Source: Catonia carolina (lineage: Eukaryota; Arthropoda; Insecta; Hemiptera; Achilidae). Taken from it: DNA of 64,000 nucleotides. Below the pieces are notes generated by a model, which was not told where the DNA came from, made no database searches, and worked only from the letters and a program-made list of their open reading frames with translations. Location of the stretch: positions 82,161,969 through 82,225,968 of the forward strand of contig JAQMRL010000003.1 of NCBI GenBank assembly GCA_035578175.1. The letters run 5' to 3'. The position numbers and the translations under genes were made by a program. Of this stretch, positions 22,476 to 34,520 are shown in pieces (the stretch's first letter is position 1; each line of letters opens with the position of its first letter).

Positions 22476-23183
22476 TGTAACATCTAAACCTAGGTTCTTT
22501 TGGGATCTGGGTTTAAGAAATAATAAACAGACTAACTTTAAAGCTTATAAAATAAATTGCTTACGAGTATTTTACAAAATTAATAATACAATTAATGATT
22601 AACTTACCCTACTAACAAATATAATTAGCTAACATAAATCAAATAGATTACAGAAATTAAACAGTTTACATAAATTAAATTAATTACAAACAATTAAGCT
22701 TAAACGAACTTTACTAACAAAAGATTACTGTTCTTAAGAACCTAAATGATTAACTGTCCACGAACACTTTCTGCCTCTCGTATTCACAATTAAATGTAAC
22801 TCAGAACAGGTTCTGTCACGACTCGCACGTAATTTAGAACGATCTGACAGTATTCATTCACAAAATTCAGGTGTTCACTGCCGACTGCAAAGGCGCTAAC
22901 TCTGATGTACTTGCGGTCTAATACATAAAAAACCATTCAAACACATTTATCCATTTTAATAAACATTGCAGAAAAATAAAAAGTAAAAAAAAATTTCTAC
23001 TTGATTCAATTTCTTAGAATTCCTTTTCAAACCATTTCAATCGTTTTAATTCACTATTCTTCTTCAGCACACTCCGCCCCATACAATACGTATTTCTTAA
23101 TGAAATGAAGACAACCTACAAACTTAAACAACCTATTACTAAATAAATGAACCATTTCTAGACTAATCAAGAAATACGTTACA
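22476..23183. repeat. Possible solo LTR (weak)
   Basis: The segment begins TGTAACATCTAAACC and ends ATACGTTACA, an inverted TGTAAC...GTTACA pair, 708 bp apart. Its opening part resembles in layout the candidate at 46156-46663 (TGTAACA, then CTAAGG/CTAGG, then TTTnGGG and an AT-rich run). No clear target duplication was found, so this is a suggestion only. Confidence 0.25.
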
Positions 23184-23439
23184 TTATAATTAGACTTTTC
23201 TCTTACTCCTTCCCTGACCTTAAATTACAATAATGCCGTTTCTTGCAAACAGATTTATTTACCATAGAAAAAATGGTTCTGATCTTCTTTTACAACTTAA
23301 GTTAACTATATGAAAGTAAACTTTGGTTGGTGACCTTTATCTATTACTTTCCTTGTTTATTTTTTACGGATGTAATAGTTTTTCCTTCTCTTGTCCTACA
23401 CAAATGGGAAGGAAGTAGGTACTATTTTCATAACAATTT

Positions 23440-24075
23440 TTCAAAATCAAGGTTTCACCAGTAATACACATTTTCAGGCCCCTGTACACAAAAATTTATT
23501 AGCGATTGGTCTGTGTGTGAACAAAATATCTCAAGAACAAAATATTGAATAAAGTTAAAACTTTCAAATTAAATTTAAGTACTTAAAAAAGACCCTACAC
23601 GAATATTTTTATTAAAATCGGTCAACCGGAAGTAGCAGATTATTCTAATAACTTTAAAATTTTTGCAATATACTCAAAAACGACTCCTACGATTTTTTTT
23701 AAAAATCGCCACATTTCCTACAGTTGTTATGCTCTACAAGAAAAGGTAAACGGCATTTCTGCTGAAATTCTTGTGGGCTTTGCTCTCGCAGTAAAAATGG
23801 TTTTTTAAGACTGCGTAGTATGCATTTCGCAAAAAAGTGTATATAATCAAAGTTATAAAAAATTTACAAACCTACAACTTTTATTTCTACAGAGCTTAAT
23901 TTTCTAAGTATTTCTAAGTAAAACGGTGGTAGATTTTTATTGGGCGTCATTCACTCATGATAAAAATTAGGTTATGTTTTTCCATATTATATTGTTTACT
24001 CATGACTAAGGTTATATTATTAATTATTTCCATTTGCAAGAGAAAGTCGTGTGAGTGTTTCTCACCAGATTTTTT
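23440..24075 (+). repeat. Dispersed repeat family D, copy 2
   Basis: It contains the family words TTTTCAGGCCCC, GGTCTGTGTGTGAACAAAAT, ACTCCTACGATTTT, GTTATGCTCTACAAGA, ACTGCG, AACCTACAACTTTTATTT, CACTCATGATAAAAATTAGG and TTTACTCATGACTAAGG in this order. Copy 3 at 28285-28640 shares the first half, and copies 1 and 4 share the second half on the other strand. It has a single ATGCAT...CTACAACTT unit where copy 1 has two. It is non-coding. Confidence 0.65.
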
Positions 24076-26390
24076 TTTAAATATTAAAAGAAGTTACTAA
24101 AAACTAACGTCATGAAGAAAAGAGTAATTGTAATCATAATTTTTAATTAACAGTCTATTTTTAAACTCTGTTTAGAATCCGATTATTGAATAATGTTTTC
24201 TTTCAGTCCAGTCACCTATCACCTATTTTCCATCCCTTTCAATAGCTATAAGAATTATATAGTTGACAATAATATGAGAAAAAAATTAAAAACTTTAAAA
24301 TAGTTTCACATCTGTATTGACTTGATAGCGCTGATGAATTATTAATCTGAATGAAAGAATTATATCTATCTTTCATCACGTTTTTAATTATTAATAAAAA
24401 ATTTAAGCTTTAATTTATATTAATAAGTTAATAATTAAGAAAAGCATTAATAATTATTACTTTAACCAAGGCTATAACAAGTTCAATTATAAAACTAATT
24501 TAAGAATTCACTGAGTTGTGAAAGACAATTTGCAAATCTTTCTCAACTTTTAAATTAAGAATGGAAAATACGTCGGGGCAGTATAAAGTATAGCGTAGTA
24601 GAAAAAGTTTCCAACTAAACATTGCTTAAATAATCATTAATCAAAACCAATTTTCATTCTTTATTATAAGTTTTAACATCATTTTTATCATTATCATTAT
24701 TACTACCGAGTGATAAAATATTTCAAATAATCTTATTTAAATTACCTTAAAACAATCAATCATTTTCTTAAAGCAATAATTTAAATTTACTATTTTTAGT
24801 CACTCTTTTTTGTTCGTTTTGTTATCAGTAACTATTTAAACAATCCGACTTTGTTTTCTGACAGATTTATTTCAAATTTCTAACGGGTTTTGAAGAAAAC
24901 ATCTCACAAAATTGAATAGAAAAATCTATTTTAACAATACTATTCTACAATACATAAAATTCAACAATAAATTTATTGTTGAATTCTTGAATAAAAGTAT
25001 TTACAATCTAGTACAATATGCAGGATTTTAAAACAAAAATACTGTAAGATTTTAACATCTCTTAACATTCGTGTACACGCAAATTTAATTGGCGAACGAA
25101 AACCTTTTGGTTGAATTTTTGTTTTTTATGGTAAGGGATTCTAAATTTAAAGAGACTTCATTTTCTACGTCCCTAGAAAAAGGTTCTGTTATACAGCACC
25201 TCTTTTTATAGAGCCCACAAATTTATCTACCAACTGTATCGGTGCTGTTAAGTTTTCGAAGAACCGGGTCAAATAAAGAGCTCGCATGTTATATCTACAC
25301 TTTGTCATCACACTTTCCACACAATCATTAAAATTCCAGACATAGACTAACTTAAATATCTCAGATTACACTTAAGACGAACACCTAAATTGTAGAACAT
25401 ATTTCAGGAGAAATAAAACCCGTAAACTTAAAATATACAAAATTCTTTTGACTTCTTGAACAATACAAAATTATCACTTCAAAATAAACGTTTGGTAAAC
25501 AAAACCATTTTCAACCCAGGCTGGACCTAAGGCATACAGTTATTTGGCATAATCCAGTTTCTAACTTAAGTAATAGATTATTCACCATCTTCAGTCAAAA
25601 TTTCTCTGAAATTTAACAACTCCCGTGGTATATGACAGTGAGGTTTACAGCGATCTACTAATTTTAGCTGTCGAAGAAGAAATTTCAAATTTTATATTAG
25701 CTTGAATCGCGGGAAAAATATTTGGCCTCAGATTTGCTGATCAACAATGGTATCATATAAAACGGAGTCATCCAACAAACATATTATTAATTGAAAACTT
25801 AAACCTTTACCTTAACTTTTAAAAATTTAGCTGTCATTTTTTTAATGATAAATCTACAGCTATTGCTGTCTACCATTCCTTAACCAGATCCTCCATTCAC
25901 CCTTATTCCCCATATACCTATAACTCAAACCTAAATCCTAGATAGCTTCATCCATTTCATCCCTCCATAATCTTCGTACCCCACCCTTCCACCTTCTTCC
26001 CCTTGGGCTTCATTCCGTCATCCATAACATCCATCCGGTCTCCACTCATATGACTAGCTGCATTTTATTTATAAAAAATATCAAACTGAACTGATTATAC
26101 GAACAGTACTATTTACAGGTTTATATCTCCATTTTTTATGGTAATTAATTTTTCAAAAATTTACTCATTGTTCTCTAAAAAACAGATTAAAGATAAATTG
26201 TGTTTAACAAAACACCTAGATTTAAACAATCGTCAGATTTTCAATAAATAGGTACTAAACACAGCAGTTAACGTAGCATGTTTCACAGCATAAAACTTTT
26301 CTATGCGTAATTGTACAATATTATCTAAAAACACAAGACTGTTCGATATTTGAAAGTAAATACAACATACTGTTACAGAAGAAAATAATT
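24076..26390. other. AT-rich stretch, probably intronic or intergenic
   Basis: No supported gene. A pyrimidine-rich patch (about 25870-26050, many CCTCC, CCACC and CATCC words) stands out against the AT-rich background but gives no coherent frame. If the exon at 26398-26594 is real, this is the start of its downstream intron. Confidence 0.4.
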
Positions 26391-26397
26391 TACTCAC

Positions 26398-26594
26398 CTA
26401 CACCCCGCCAAGCCTTTTGTTCATTTTTCTCTGTCCATTCTGCAATTGATCCCAACGTATCATCATCTTTGGCGCTTAAATGTCCATCACGCATTTCAGC
26501 AAATATTACGTAATATTTTTGTGACGTCACTGGTGCCCAACAAGGAGGAGTAGATGTTGAATTTGGCCTGTAGAAATTCGTCACATTTACTCGT
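26398..26594 (-). CDS. Candidate internal exon of a host gene, unknown product
   Basis: On the minus strand, TTTTATTTTCAG (ending at 26595) is a good 3' splice site and GTGAGTA (26397-26391) is a strong 5' splice site. Between them are 197 bases open in one frame, phase 2 at the start and phase 1 at the end, giving 65 whole codons from RVNVTNFYRPNSTSTPP through CWAPVTSQKYYVIFAEM to EQKAWRGV. Base use is more balanced than in the surroundings, and the amino-acid mix is protein-like. Two N-glycosylation sequons (NVT, NST) hint at an extracellular segment. I do not recognise the family. No neighbouring exon was found, so flanking introns must be long or other exons lie outside the window. Confidence 0.6.
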
Positions 26595-26599
26595 CTGAA

Positions 26600-27014
26600 A
26601 ATAAAACAGAAATATTGATATAAATACCTGACTTGTATAAATTATTATTTATACAAATTATTGTTGAAATATAGTACATATCTAAGGAATTACAGAGGAC
26701 AATCTAGAGTAAAATTGAAAAAAGAACAGCAAAATGCGCATTAGAATGCAGTTGGCTCTTGCTAGTTGATCGTGTGCTAAATTGTTAGGAAAATCATTTA
26801 CTAAACCCGTAGTCCACCATCCCATTATTTTTCAACATTACTATCTTAAGGATAAAAATGCTGACCAAATTAATAAACCCCTTACAATAACAGATTACGT
26901 CAGACAACGTACTATAGAGGTAACGTTGTGCTAATAAATATATAAAACTAATTTTAAATTTATAGTAAAAGGGACGTCAGGCAAGTCCCGTCCTTAAGCT
27001 GTTGGGACGGTTGC
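26600..27014. other. Stretch between the candidate exon and family A copy 3
   Basis: AT-rich with no motif noted. It would be the upstream intron if the exon call is right. Confidence 0.4.
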
Positions 27015-27416
27015 TGTGTTGTTTAGGTCAACAGTCGAAAGAAAGGCTGGTTTTAACCTTTAGAGGTTTCACAAGTAAAAAACGAGGCGTTAGGTGGTTT
27101 ACAATTGCCTTCCTCACTGAGTTAAAAGAGTATGCTTATCAGCATGCCAGGCCCTACAAAAAGCATCGACTTTCTACCCTGCAAATGATACGTTCACTTC
27201 ATTCTTCACAGGGTCTGGCTGTATAATGAAATTCATTACTCTCAGAGGAGATAACTCTGAGTAGTGTCTTTCATAACTCTACCTCTTCTGTTCTTAAAAT
27301 AGTTCAGTCATATAATTGGCTGACTACGTGATAAGAAACAGAACTATTTTTGTAGCCCTGGAACCAGCAGATCGAGTGCAAATAACTTAACATTCCACCT
27401 GGCCATTATAAGCACT
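27015..27416 (+). mobile_element. Repeat family A, copy 3
   Basis: It starts GTGTTGTTTAGGTCAAC and runs through the shared body (CCTTCCTCACTGAGT, GGGTCTGGCTGTATAATG, GATAACTCTGA, GATAAGAAACAGAACTATTT) to CCATTATAAGC. GTTGCT flanks it on both sides, a short, probable target duplication. There is a small insertion in the 5' hairpin (GTCGAAAGAAAGGC). An open frame over its 5' half is accidental. Confidence 0.8.
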
Positions 27417-27419
27417 GTT

Positions 27420-28284
27420 GCTACATGACTGGTTGGGTAATCTACTTTGTAAGTTGATCAGCTGTGGAGTGTACATTCCTATAGGCTTTCTAAATCACAA
27501 TTCAAGTCAAAAAAATCAGGAAAACAGCGAAAAGCAATGAACAAATCGGGTGGGTGTCAAAAACATGAACAGTTCCTTATGTAAAATAAAAGTTAAATTA
27601 GAAGAAGGAAATTTTTTACTTTATTTCATAAAAAGTATAAGTGGAAAACTCTTATTCAATGTAGTAAAAATATAAATACCGGATCTACTACTGAAATAAT
27701 TTTTCTCTGTATGTGATTTTGTAACTTCCGAGTTTTTTTAACTCGTTAACAAAATTTTTATGGTTGTTTTAATCGCAGTTGTAATACAAAATTCTATTGA
27801 AACAATTCATTAATTTAAAACTTGTGCTGGAAAACTTTTTGAAAGCGTAAGTTATTATTACCTCAATTTCAATACATTTTTATGTTCAGATTGTTTTTTT
27901 TTTTTGCTTTTTCAGAGTTTATAACGAGTATAAACTTGTAAAAATGTTAAACCGTTTGTTTTAAAGCATGTGTTTCTTTTGCAATGTTTATAAAACTTAA
28001 AATTTAGTTTTTTTTAATGTTCAGAGTGACAAAATGAAGAAGAAATTTTAAAAATATAACTTCAGTCATTACAATCCAAAATCCTGGTTATCCAAAATAA
28101 TCGGGTTGAACCGACTTGGGATAACCAAGATTAAACAAATGAGACTATAACAAGAAATGAAGGGTTAATTTTATAAATAACATCATTTTTTACTTGCTGT
28201 ATCCCTCCCGGAGGGCTACAGAATGTTATTCATAATGAATAAATAGAAAATGAAAAAAATTATTGTTTTCATGTCGATTTTTCG
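27420..28284. other. AT-rich stretch with no supported gene
   Basis: Only low-complexity sequence was seen, including a T-run near 27895-27905. A small GGTTGAACC...GGATAACC patch (28075-28125) is not explained. Confidence 0.4.
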
Positions 28285-28640
28285 AAATTGAGTTTTCACC
28301 GGATATACACGTTTTCAGGCCCCCTAAACCCAAGAAACATGTTTTAAAAAATTGGTCTGTGTGTGCATGAACAAAATACTTCAAAAACAGAGTAGTGTGC
28401 AAACTTGAAACTTGGAACTTTTGTTAGATAGGCCTACTACAAGGATACCCGACTTTTTTACTTTTTGCAATTTACTTAAAAACTGCTCCTACGATTTTGT
28501 TTAAATTCGCCTCATTTACTAAATGTTTTATGCTCTAAGAGTAGGATAACTGCGATATCTGCAAAAACTCATGGAGGCTGTGCTTTCACAGTAATTTGTT
28601 TCAAGACTGCGGCCTTAATATGAATTTTAAAGCATCTTAA
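28285..28640 (+). repeat. Dispersed repeat family D, copy 3 (first half)
   Basis: Shared words with copy 2, in order: TTTTCAGGCCCC, TTGGTCTGTGTGTG, ACAAAATA, CTCCTACGATTTT, TTATGCTCTA.GAGTAGG, CTGC.AAA.CTCATGGAGGC, CACAGTAATTTG and AAGACTGCG. It stops after the ACTGCGGCC word; the ATGCAT...CTACAACTT part is missing. Confidence 0.6.
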
Positions 28641-30425
28641 CTCTATGCTGTTGCATTTTTCTTAATTGTTTATCTAATGTGATGCGGATGAAAGACCAGT
28701 TCCAAAATTCATTGCAACAGTGCGTAACATTTTAACCTTCTTTATTCCTTCTACCCGTTAAGTATTTTTATCAAAAGTCAAAACAGTGGTTTAATGTTTA
28801 CTTGACATTCTGCTTTGAAGAATCAAAACATACATTACTTAGATCTAGGAATTCTGCACTATGAAAGAAACAACTAGCAAAGAACAGAGTATATTTTAAC
28901 ACAGTTAAATTTGCATATTAGCAGTGCACTTTATTTTTATTTTATGTTAATTATGTAAATCGTAAGTTTATTGATTTTCGGTCGTTTTGGATAATGCGGC
29001 TTTGGTTAACTTGATTTTACTTTAATAACAGGTTACTATTTTTTAATTTTTTTAAAATTTTTGAAGAAGTGGTACGTACGCTATTTGTACTGTTTTAGTC
29101 TCTCCTATTGCTGTGCATCGATACTGTTCCCCTACTGTCAATCCAGCTGTTAATCATCGCTGACACTGCACCAACTATTAGAAAAAAAGGGAACTCTTTC
29201 CCAGTCTTCAGTTAGTGCATGCGCATAAGATTTTTTTTTTTACTTTGTTTTTCTGTTATACAATGTGTTTTATACAGAAAACTTTGTACGGATCTACAAT
29301 CGAAACAAATTAGAAGATTCATTACAAATCTAAATGAAAACAATTATTCTAGTTTGATATTACTGGGAATTTGACACTCTTTTATAATTATATAAAAGGG
29401 GAACAAACTATAAGTTAATTTAATTAAATTTTAGATTAAGTTACGTTATGAAATTTCAATAGTTATCAATAACTAGTCCATGGTATGTTTACTTTACTAG
29501 AGAGAAAATTTTCATTAATATAAATTATATTAACCCACACCCTGCAGATACGGTATTTGTTAGATTTACAAATAAACGTAGCACCTAATCATTAGCAGAT
29601 AATCCTACGCTTCACGCAGGTGTTTATGATGTTCCAATGATGAGCCTGCAGAGAATACAGTGGGATTAAAATTCTACTCTTTGACGTTACATATTTCTCG
29701 CGGGCAACACGATTGCCTAAGGACACCATGAGATTTAATGTACTTGTAATTACTTTATTGTATTATTAAATTGCCAAACATATATTTCGATCGACCATTG
29801 GTTTTAAAAATAACACCTTCATGATTTCTGTACATTAAATTAATAAACCTTCATTTGTCAGGGACCAACAAAAAAACAAAATACATATACAACATTTTGT
29901 TTTTAAATTATTCAACTGCTACGCATAAAAATGTATTATTTACAAGCAAATTTACTCAAGGCAAAATACAAAATATTTTATAATATCTAACCCAAAAATA
30001 TATTTATAAAATAAATTACTTAGAGCGTATTGTCCTTAATGAATCAGTTAATTTAGAATATCTTCTACAATATATTATCACTTGATGCCAATGCTAGTTA
30101 TTTATCAATTTCACATTTTTTTAACATTTTCCTTGTATTTATTATAAGATAATATATTTCAGAACTTCTGTATTAGTGGAATCATACAGTGAACGTGAGA
30201 AAACTACTATCTTACCGATTAGTTTTTTTACTTTTTTATCTATTTACCAAATAGTTTAGTTGAGAGTAGTACTGAATACTATGAACATACATTTTACAAG
30301 TAGAGACAAAAATATCGTAAACACAATATCGATTTATTTATTCAAACAAACATATTTGTAGACTTATGATAGACTTTTTTTTATTTTTCAATTTTTATTA
30401 TTTCCGAATAGCCCTTTAGAGAGAG
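28641..30425. other. AT-rich stretch with no supported gene
   Basis: No motif, tRNA-like box or shared repeat was recognised. A slightly GC-richer piece at about 29100-29220 and another at about 29580-29730 gave no frame of interest. Confidence 0.4.
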
Positions 30426-30429
30426 CACA

Positions 30430-30975
30430 CCAAATCCATATTTTAATTACTGCTTCATTTTTTGCTCAAATTTCCTTTTCTTCCGTAATCTTTTCATTCT
30501 TTCGGATCTTTCGTTCGTAAGTTGTTCAATGTTGCAGGGTTCACGTCTCATGTTTCATTTCTCTCCAGAAAGATTACTTTTTAGGTTTTTCCTTAAAAAT
30601 TTCCCAATTCTGTATGACTTCAGTGCCGATTTTTCCATCTCTAAGGTCATTCAGTGTTATTGTGAACCATGCTGGTTCACAATTGGTTATGAAATTGATT
30701 ATTTTATCAAATTTTTTTCCGTCAATCGCTACTATTCATTCTTGCAACATATCCGGAAAAATAAGTCTCTTTTTTCTCATTACATGGATTTTTTTCAGTT
30801 TTGTCGTGTAGCCTATTTCTATGGTCACGTCTATTGTAATTTTCTTTTTCCTTCTTCGGTCCTAGGGTGATCCTAACTGTTCTTCCTTCTATGCTCGTTA
30901 TTTTATTGATTCCTCCTTTCAACATAAACTTAAGTGTTTCTGCTCCAAACAATGCTTCCGGTCTTAAAACCGCCT
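30430..30975 (-). pseudogene. Decayed LINE C-terminal fragment
   Basis: Minus-strand translation begins with ALFGAETLKFMLKGGINKI, then RTVRITLGPKKEKENYNRRD (about 30870), then, across frameshifts, a YFSGYVARMNS segment and finally ERSERMKRLRKKRKFEQK near 30470. The same order occurs in the better copies at 31851-32350 and 41413-43026: Y.AE.L, ER.I.RRILGP, RRL.FFGH..RM, ER..RSE.MK. The overlapping plus-strand 113-codon frame is a shadow. The fragment belongs to the same broad LINE group but is too worn for a family name. Confidence 0.65.
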
Positions 30976-31838
30976 TTCCTATTTATTAAATAATATTAAC
31001 ACAGATTACCAAATTGCTCGATTTTTGCATATTTGTTTATCTATTTAATATTAGTCTAAAGTTCTATAAATTCTTACTAGTTACACTCCGCCTAGGAAGG
31101 AACCCTGCGGCTATTTAAAATTCCATATTCATGCAGACGAGTTAGTGCTTCTAACGCTAAGGAAGTGCCGTAACACGTTTTTGATAAGTTTGACATAAAT
31201 ATTGTTCAGAAGATCGAGAAATTTTTTTTAAACTCAAACTTTTTTAGTAAATTAAGTAAACTACAGACTGTTATATTTTACAATAAATTAAAACCTAGAT
31301 CTATAAAAGCTTTTATCTGTTACTACGTATAGACATATAACAAAACACAGATTTGATGATGTGATGTTGATAAAAACAAAGCAAAATTCCTTTTTAAAAT
31401 CTGTATATAATATTACATAAATTCTTTGTTTAGTTCGTGTTTGAATGGATTTTTAAGGCAGTATACACAATGGAATGAAAAATACGGGTATAAAATTTCC
31501 TCACATAATTGTTAAATTTTATATTGTATACTAAAAACAAATATTTTACATGCAAAGGTTTTTCTATAAAAGTTTTAATAAAATTTAGATTAAATGACGT
31601 TCGAAATATTAACGTTGTAGTCTTACTAAAATTTTAAACTAAAAATATTTGTAAATGCATACAGACCTTTATCTTCCGCTCTCACTCAATTTATATTACA
31701 AAGAGTTATTCAATGGGAAAATCTTAGCTGATCTTCACGTTTTATGACACATTAAAGCTATAAATATTGTATTTAGAAAAATGAATTTTGTGTTCTGTGC
31801 AGCAGAGTAACTTTACTAACCCTTATCCCAAAATTTAA
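30976..31838. other. AT-rich stretch with no supported gene
   Basis: Nothing recognised between two LINE remnants. Confidence 0.4.
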
Positions 31839-31850
31839 CAAGTCATATTT

Positions 31851-32350
31851 TTTTCCGTTAGGGCCACTAGGGATCACGATACAACTTCAAATCATTTCTC
31901 TCTGTTCTTCCTCCGTTCAGCCCAAATTGCCTTCATTCCCTCGCTGAATCTCTTCTTTCTCTCCTGAGACCATGCTGTTCCAGTCCTCGGAGGTCTGTGT
32001 CCACCCTGGAACTCTTTGATGCTTCGTATTTGGCTTCTGTATTTGTTTCTATCTAAGATGTTTCGTGTTGTAATATGGTTCAGTTGTAGTTCTTTTGCTA
32101 TTTCTCGGAACCATGCCTGTGTTGTTTTCCTGCTATGGCAGAAATCAAATACTTTCTTAGTGAGTCTGTTGAGATCCATTCTGTGCAGGTGTCCAAAAAA
32201 GAGCAGTCTTCTTTTCTTCATTGTTGCCAATATTGTCTCAGTATATTGATATATTTCTTTGTTGCTCTTCAATCTCCACCCATCCTCCGTGCGGTTTGGG
32301 CCCAGTATTCTTCTAAGAATTCTCCTTTTCAAGATTTCCAACCTATCTGT
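31851..32350 (-). mobile_element. 5'-truncated LINE, last 500 bp of ORF2, with target duplication
   Basis: An open minus-strand frame of about 150 codons carries RRILRRILGPNRTEDGW, KKRRLLFFGHLHRMDLNRL, RPPRTGTAWSQERKKRFSEG and a short basic tail before the stop. This is the C-terminal end of a LINE ORF2 related to, but clearly different from, the copy at 41413-43026. The 12-bp word CAAGTCATATTT stands on both sides (31839-31850 and 32351-32362). The 3' end has only a few A residues. The first Met of the open frame lies in the target duplication, so it is not a real start. The frame is unbroken, which suggests a fairly young insertion. Confidence 0.85.
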
Positions 32351-32449
32351 CAAGTCATATTTATATAAGATAAATAATTTTTTTTATTATTAATTTTTCC
32401 TACTACCAAGATAGATTTAGTACCATTCATTTAATCGGCCAAGAAACGC

Positions 32450-33120
32450 TACTGCATACTTTAGAAGAACTTGGAGTAGAGCAAAACAAAGAAAAACATT
32501 AAGAAAACTTAAACACGGACCCGATCAAAGTCAAATTTCTAGGAGAAGTCTCCGAAAAGTTTAAAATTAAAACTGGTGTTTTACTAGGTGATGCACTATT
32601 ACCTGTTATCTTTCACAGTGTACTGGAGAAGGTTATTCGGGATTGAGAAACAGTACTTGCTTAGAAAAGTTTATAAAATCAAGTACACATAGGAGAATCA
32701 AAGAATGATATATTATATTGACTATCTTGCTTTTTACAAACTTCCTGGTAGACGTTTCTAGAAACACTCACTGAAACATCGAAGGAACAAATCATTCCGT
32801 TAAAAAGCAAGCAGAAAAACAAGACTATAAATTTCCTTCGAACAAAATAATACAAAACGAATATTTAAAACAGTCCCGCATACTTGAAGACAAAACACGG
32901 AAAAATTGAAAAAGTTGATAGCTTCGAGTACCTTGAGGAAATAATACAACCGAAGACCAGAGAAAAGGAAGCGAACAACAACAGATGAGAAAAGATGGCC
33001 GATGCACTCTGAAGAACTAACAACCGAATATAAACAAAAGCACTTCAAGACAAGCTAAGATCAGACATTATAATACTATGATAAAATCTATGATTATGAT
33101 CGTGAGTGAGTCCCTTAGAA
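32450..33120 (+). pseudogene. Decayed LINE reverse transcriptase fragment
   Basis: Plus-strand translation in shifting frames contains KVKFLGEVSEKFKIKTGV followed by LLGDALLPVIFHSVLEKVIR, which matches the RT segment ...TGVRQGD.LSP..FN..LE that precedes the FADD box. Further on are KIEKVDSFEYLEEIIQPKT and an (S)RQAKIRHY-like segment near 33045-33070 that matches the thumb region. The FADD box itself is not recognisable; the interval is full of stops. The orientation is opposite to the LINE piece that ends at 32350. A tail to about 33480 may also belong to it. Confidence 0.7.
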
Positions 33121-33634
33121 CTAGTTACGAGGATAACAATACAATTTACGGTTGATGGAATTTGTATGAAATGAATGACAAAAATATAACTTTTAAAACG
33201 CTAAAAATAGACCTAAGATTTTGGACAAATAGTGTAAAAATAGTAGAAATGATACTAAGAAAACTGGATTAAACTTGAATAATAGACCATAATGGACCAA
33301 ACAAAATTCAGACTACTGATTACTGAATTTAAAAGCTTCCGCGTATAACAAAAGTAGAAAAGAAAATGAAAGAAACGATTTAGAAAATACTACAGTGAAA
33401 GAATGGTGATATTATAGGTTACATTAAAAATACATCAATGTTCAATGTTTAAGGTTACTTACGTGGTCTATAAACGTTATACGAAAAATATATTAATTTT
33501 TTCAGAGCTTAATTTGTTAGAAAATAGTTTTACCTCAAATCTGACTTATTAAAGATATTACAGTGAATTATTTCAGTTATTTAACCTCTAGTGCATCAAA
33601 AAATATTACAAACCATGAGTAAATCAATATGAGC

Positions 33635-33715
33635 AAAGTAGTGTAGTGATAGGGCGCTAGCCTAATACGTTAAGGTCCCAGATTCGATTTCCAGCTAGAG
33701 TCTGGAAATTTTCAC
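33635..33715 (+). repeat. tRNA-like SINE head (degenerate)
   Basis: GTGTAGTGATAGGGCGCTAG resembles an A-box region and GGTCCCAGATTCGATTTCC, 45 bases later, resembles a T-arm with B box (ATTCGATTTCC). What follows (CTGGAAATTTTCACACGTTA) resembles text after the head in family C copies. The rest of the SINE body was not matched to another copy here. Confidence 0.5.
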
Positions 33716-33869
33716 ACGTTAATACCCTAAAACCCACCATTATACAACCCTCCGTAGTTGGCATTAACTAAAAAATGAGCGAAGTAAGCTTCGTTGAGTG
33801 TTTGTACGCCAAAAATATCGAGGACGATATGTGTCGAGAAAGATAGGTCGATGTACGGTTATAAAACTC

Positions 33870-34520
33870 AATGGGTTAATGATAAATACTTTCTAAAGTG
33901 GATTAAATTTTTAAACGTATTAAAAAGTTTCAATTTGATAAACAAGTTACTCGGGAAAGAGTTATTAAATTAATTTAAATTAAAACTTAAGTAATAAATA
34001 CTGCAGCTTAAGTAAAGTAATCACTTATAATCATGGCAGTATTACTGAGACAACTAAATAAAGTTAAGTTTGTGTATAAAGTTCAAAATAATAAACCGGT
34101 TCAAGTTTAAATTGAGTTTGATTTTCAGAGAAATTCAATTGTTGGGAGGAGGAAATCTCTGATGAGTGGGTTGTCAAGTATTTTGGAGAGAAATCAGGGT
34201 GGTTGTAATTTTGAAGGAAAGGCAATACGTAGTGATGCGGTTTGGTCAGTGTGGCCGCACGGCAGGGGGTTTTAGGATGAAATCAGGAAGGATGGGAGAA
34301 GTGTAGAAAGGATTTGGTGCCGAGAGGAGTCACATAAGGGCCTTCCTTCCAGCTATATATATATTATTGCATTCCCTTTAAACGTCCGACTTCTACCCTT
34401 TCCTTACATCCTTTAACGGTCCACTAGTCTTGCTCTTCCACTCGATTTTATTCGCCGTCTCGCTTGCTCTTGCAATGTCTTCAACTAGATACCAACGACT
34501 TGGTAGTATGTCCCACCACA
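33870..34520. other. GC-richer block with a TATA-like run; possible LTR or promoter (weak)
   Basis: From about 34139 (TGTTGGGAGGAGGAAATC) to 34520 the sequence is G-rich, then has CCTTCCTTCCAGCTATATATATA (TATA-like, about 34345-34370), then becomes C/T-rich. This resembles a solo LTR or promoter with a TATA box, but I found no matching end, partner or ORF. The first part (33870-34138) shows nothing. Confidence 0.25.

Noticed and set aside
27002..27226. 74-codon plus-strand frame
   Set aside because: Lies inside repeat A copy 3; the other copies have no conserved frame.
30529..30870. 113-codon plus-strand frame
   Set aside because: Antisense to the LINE remnant at 30430-30975.
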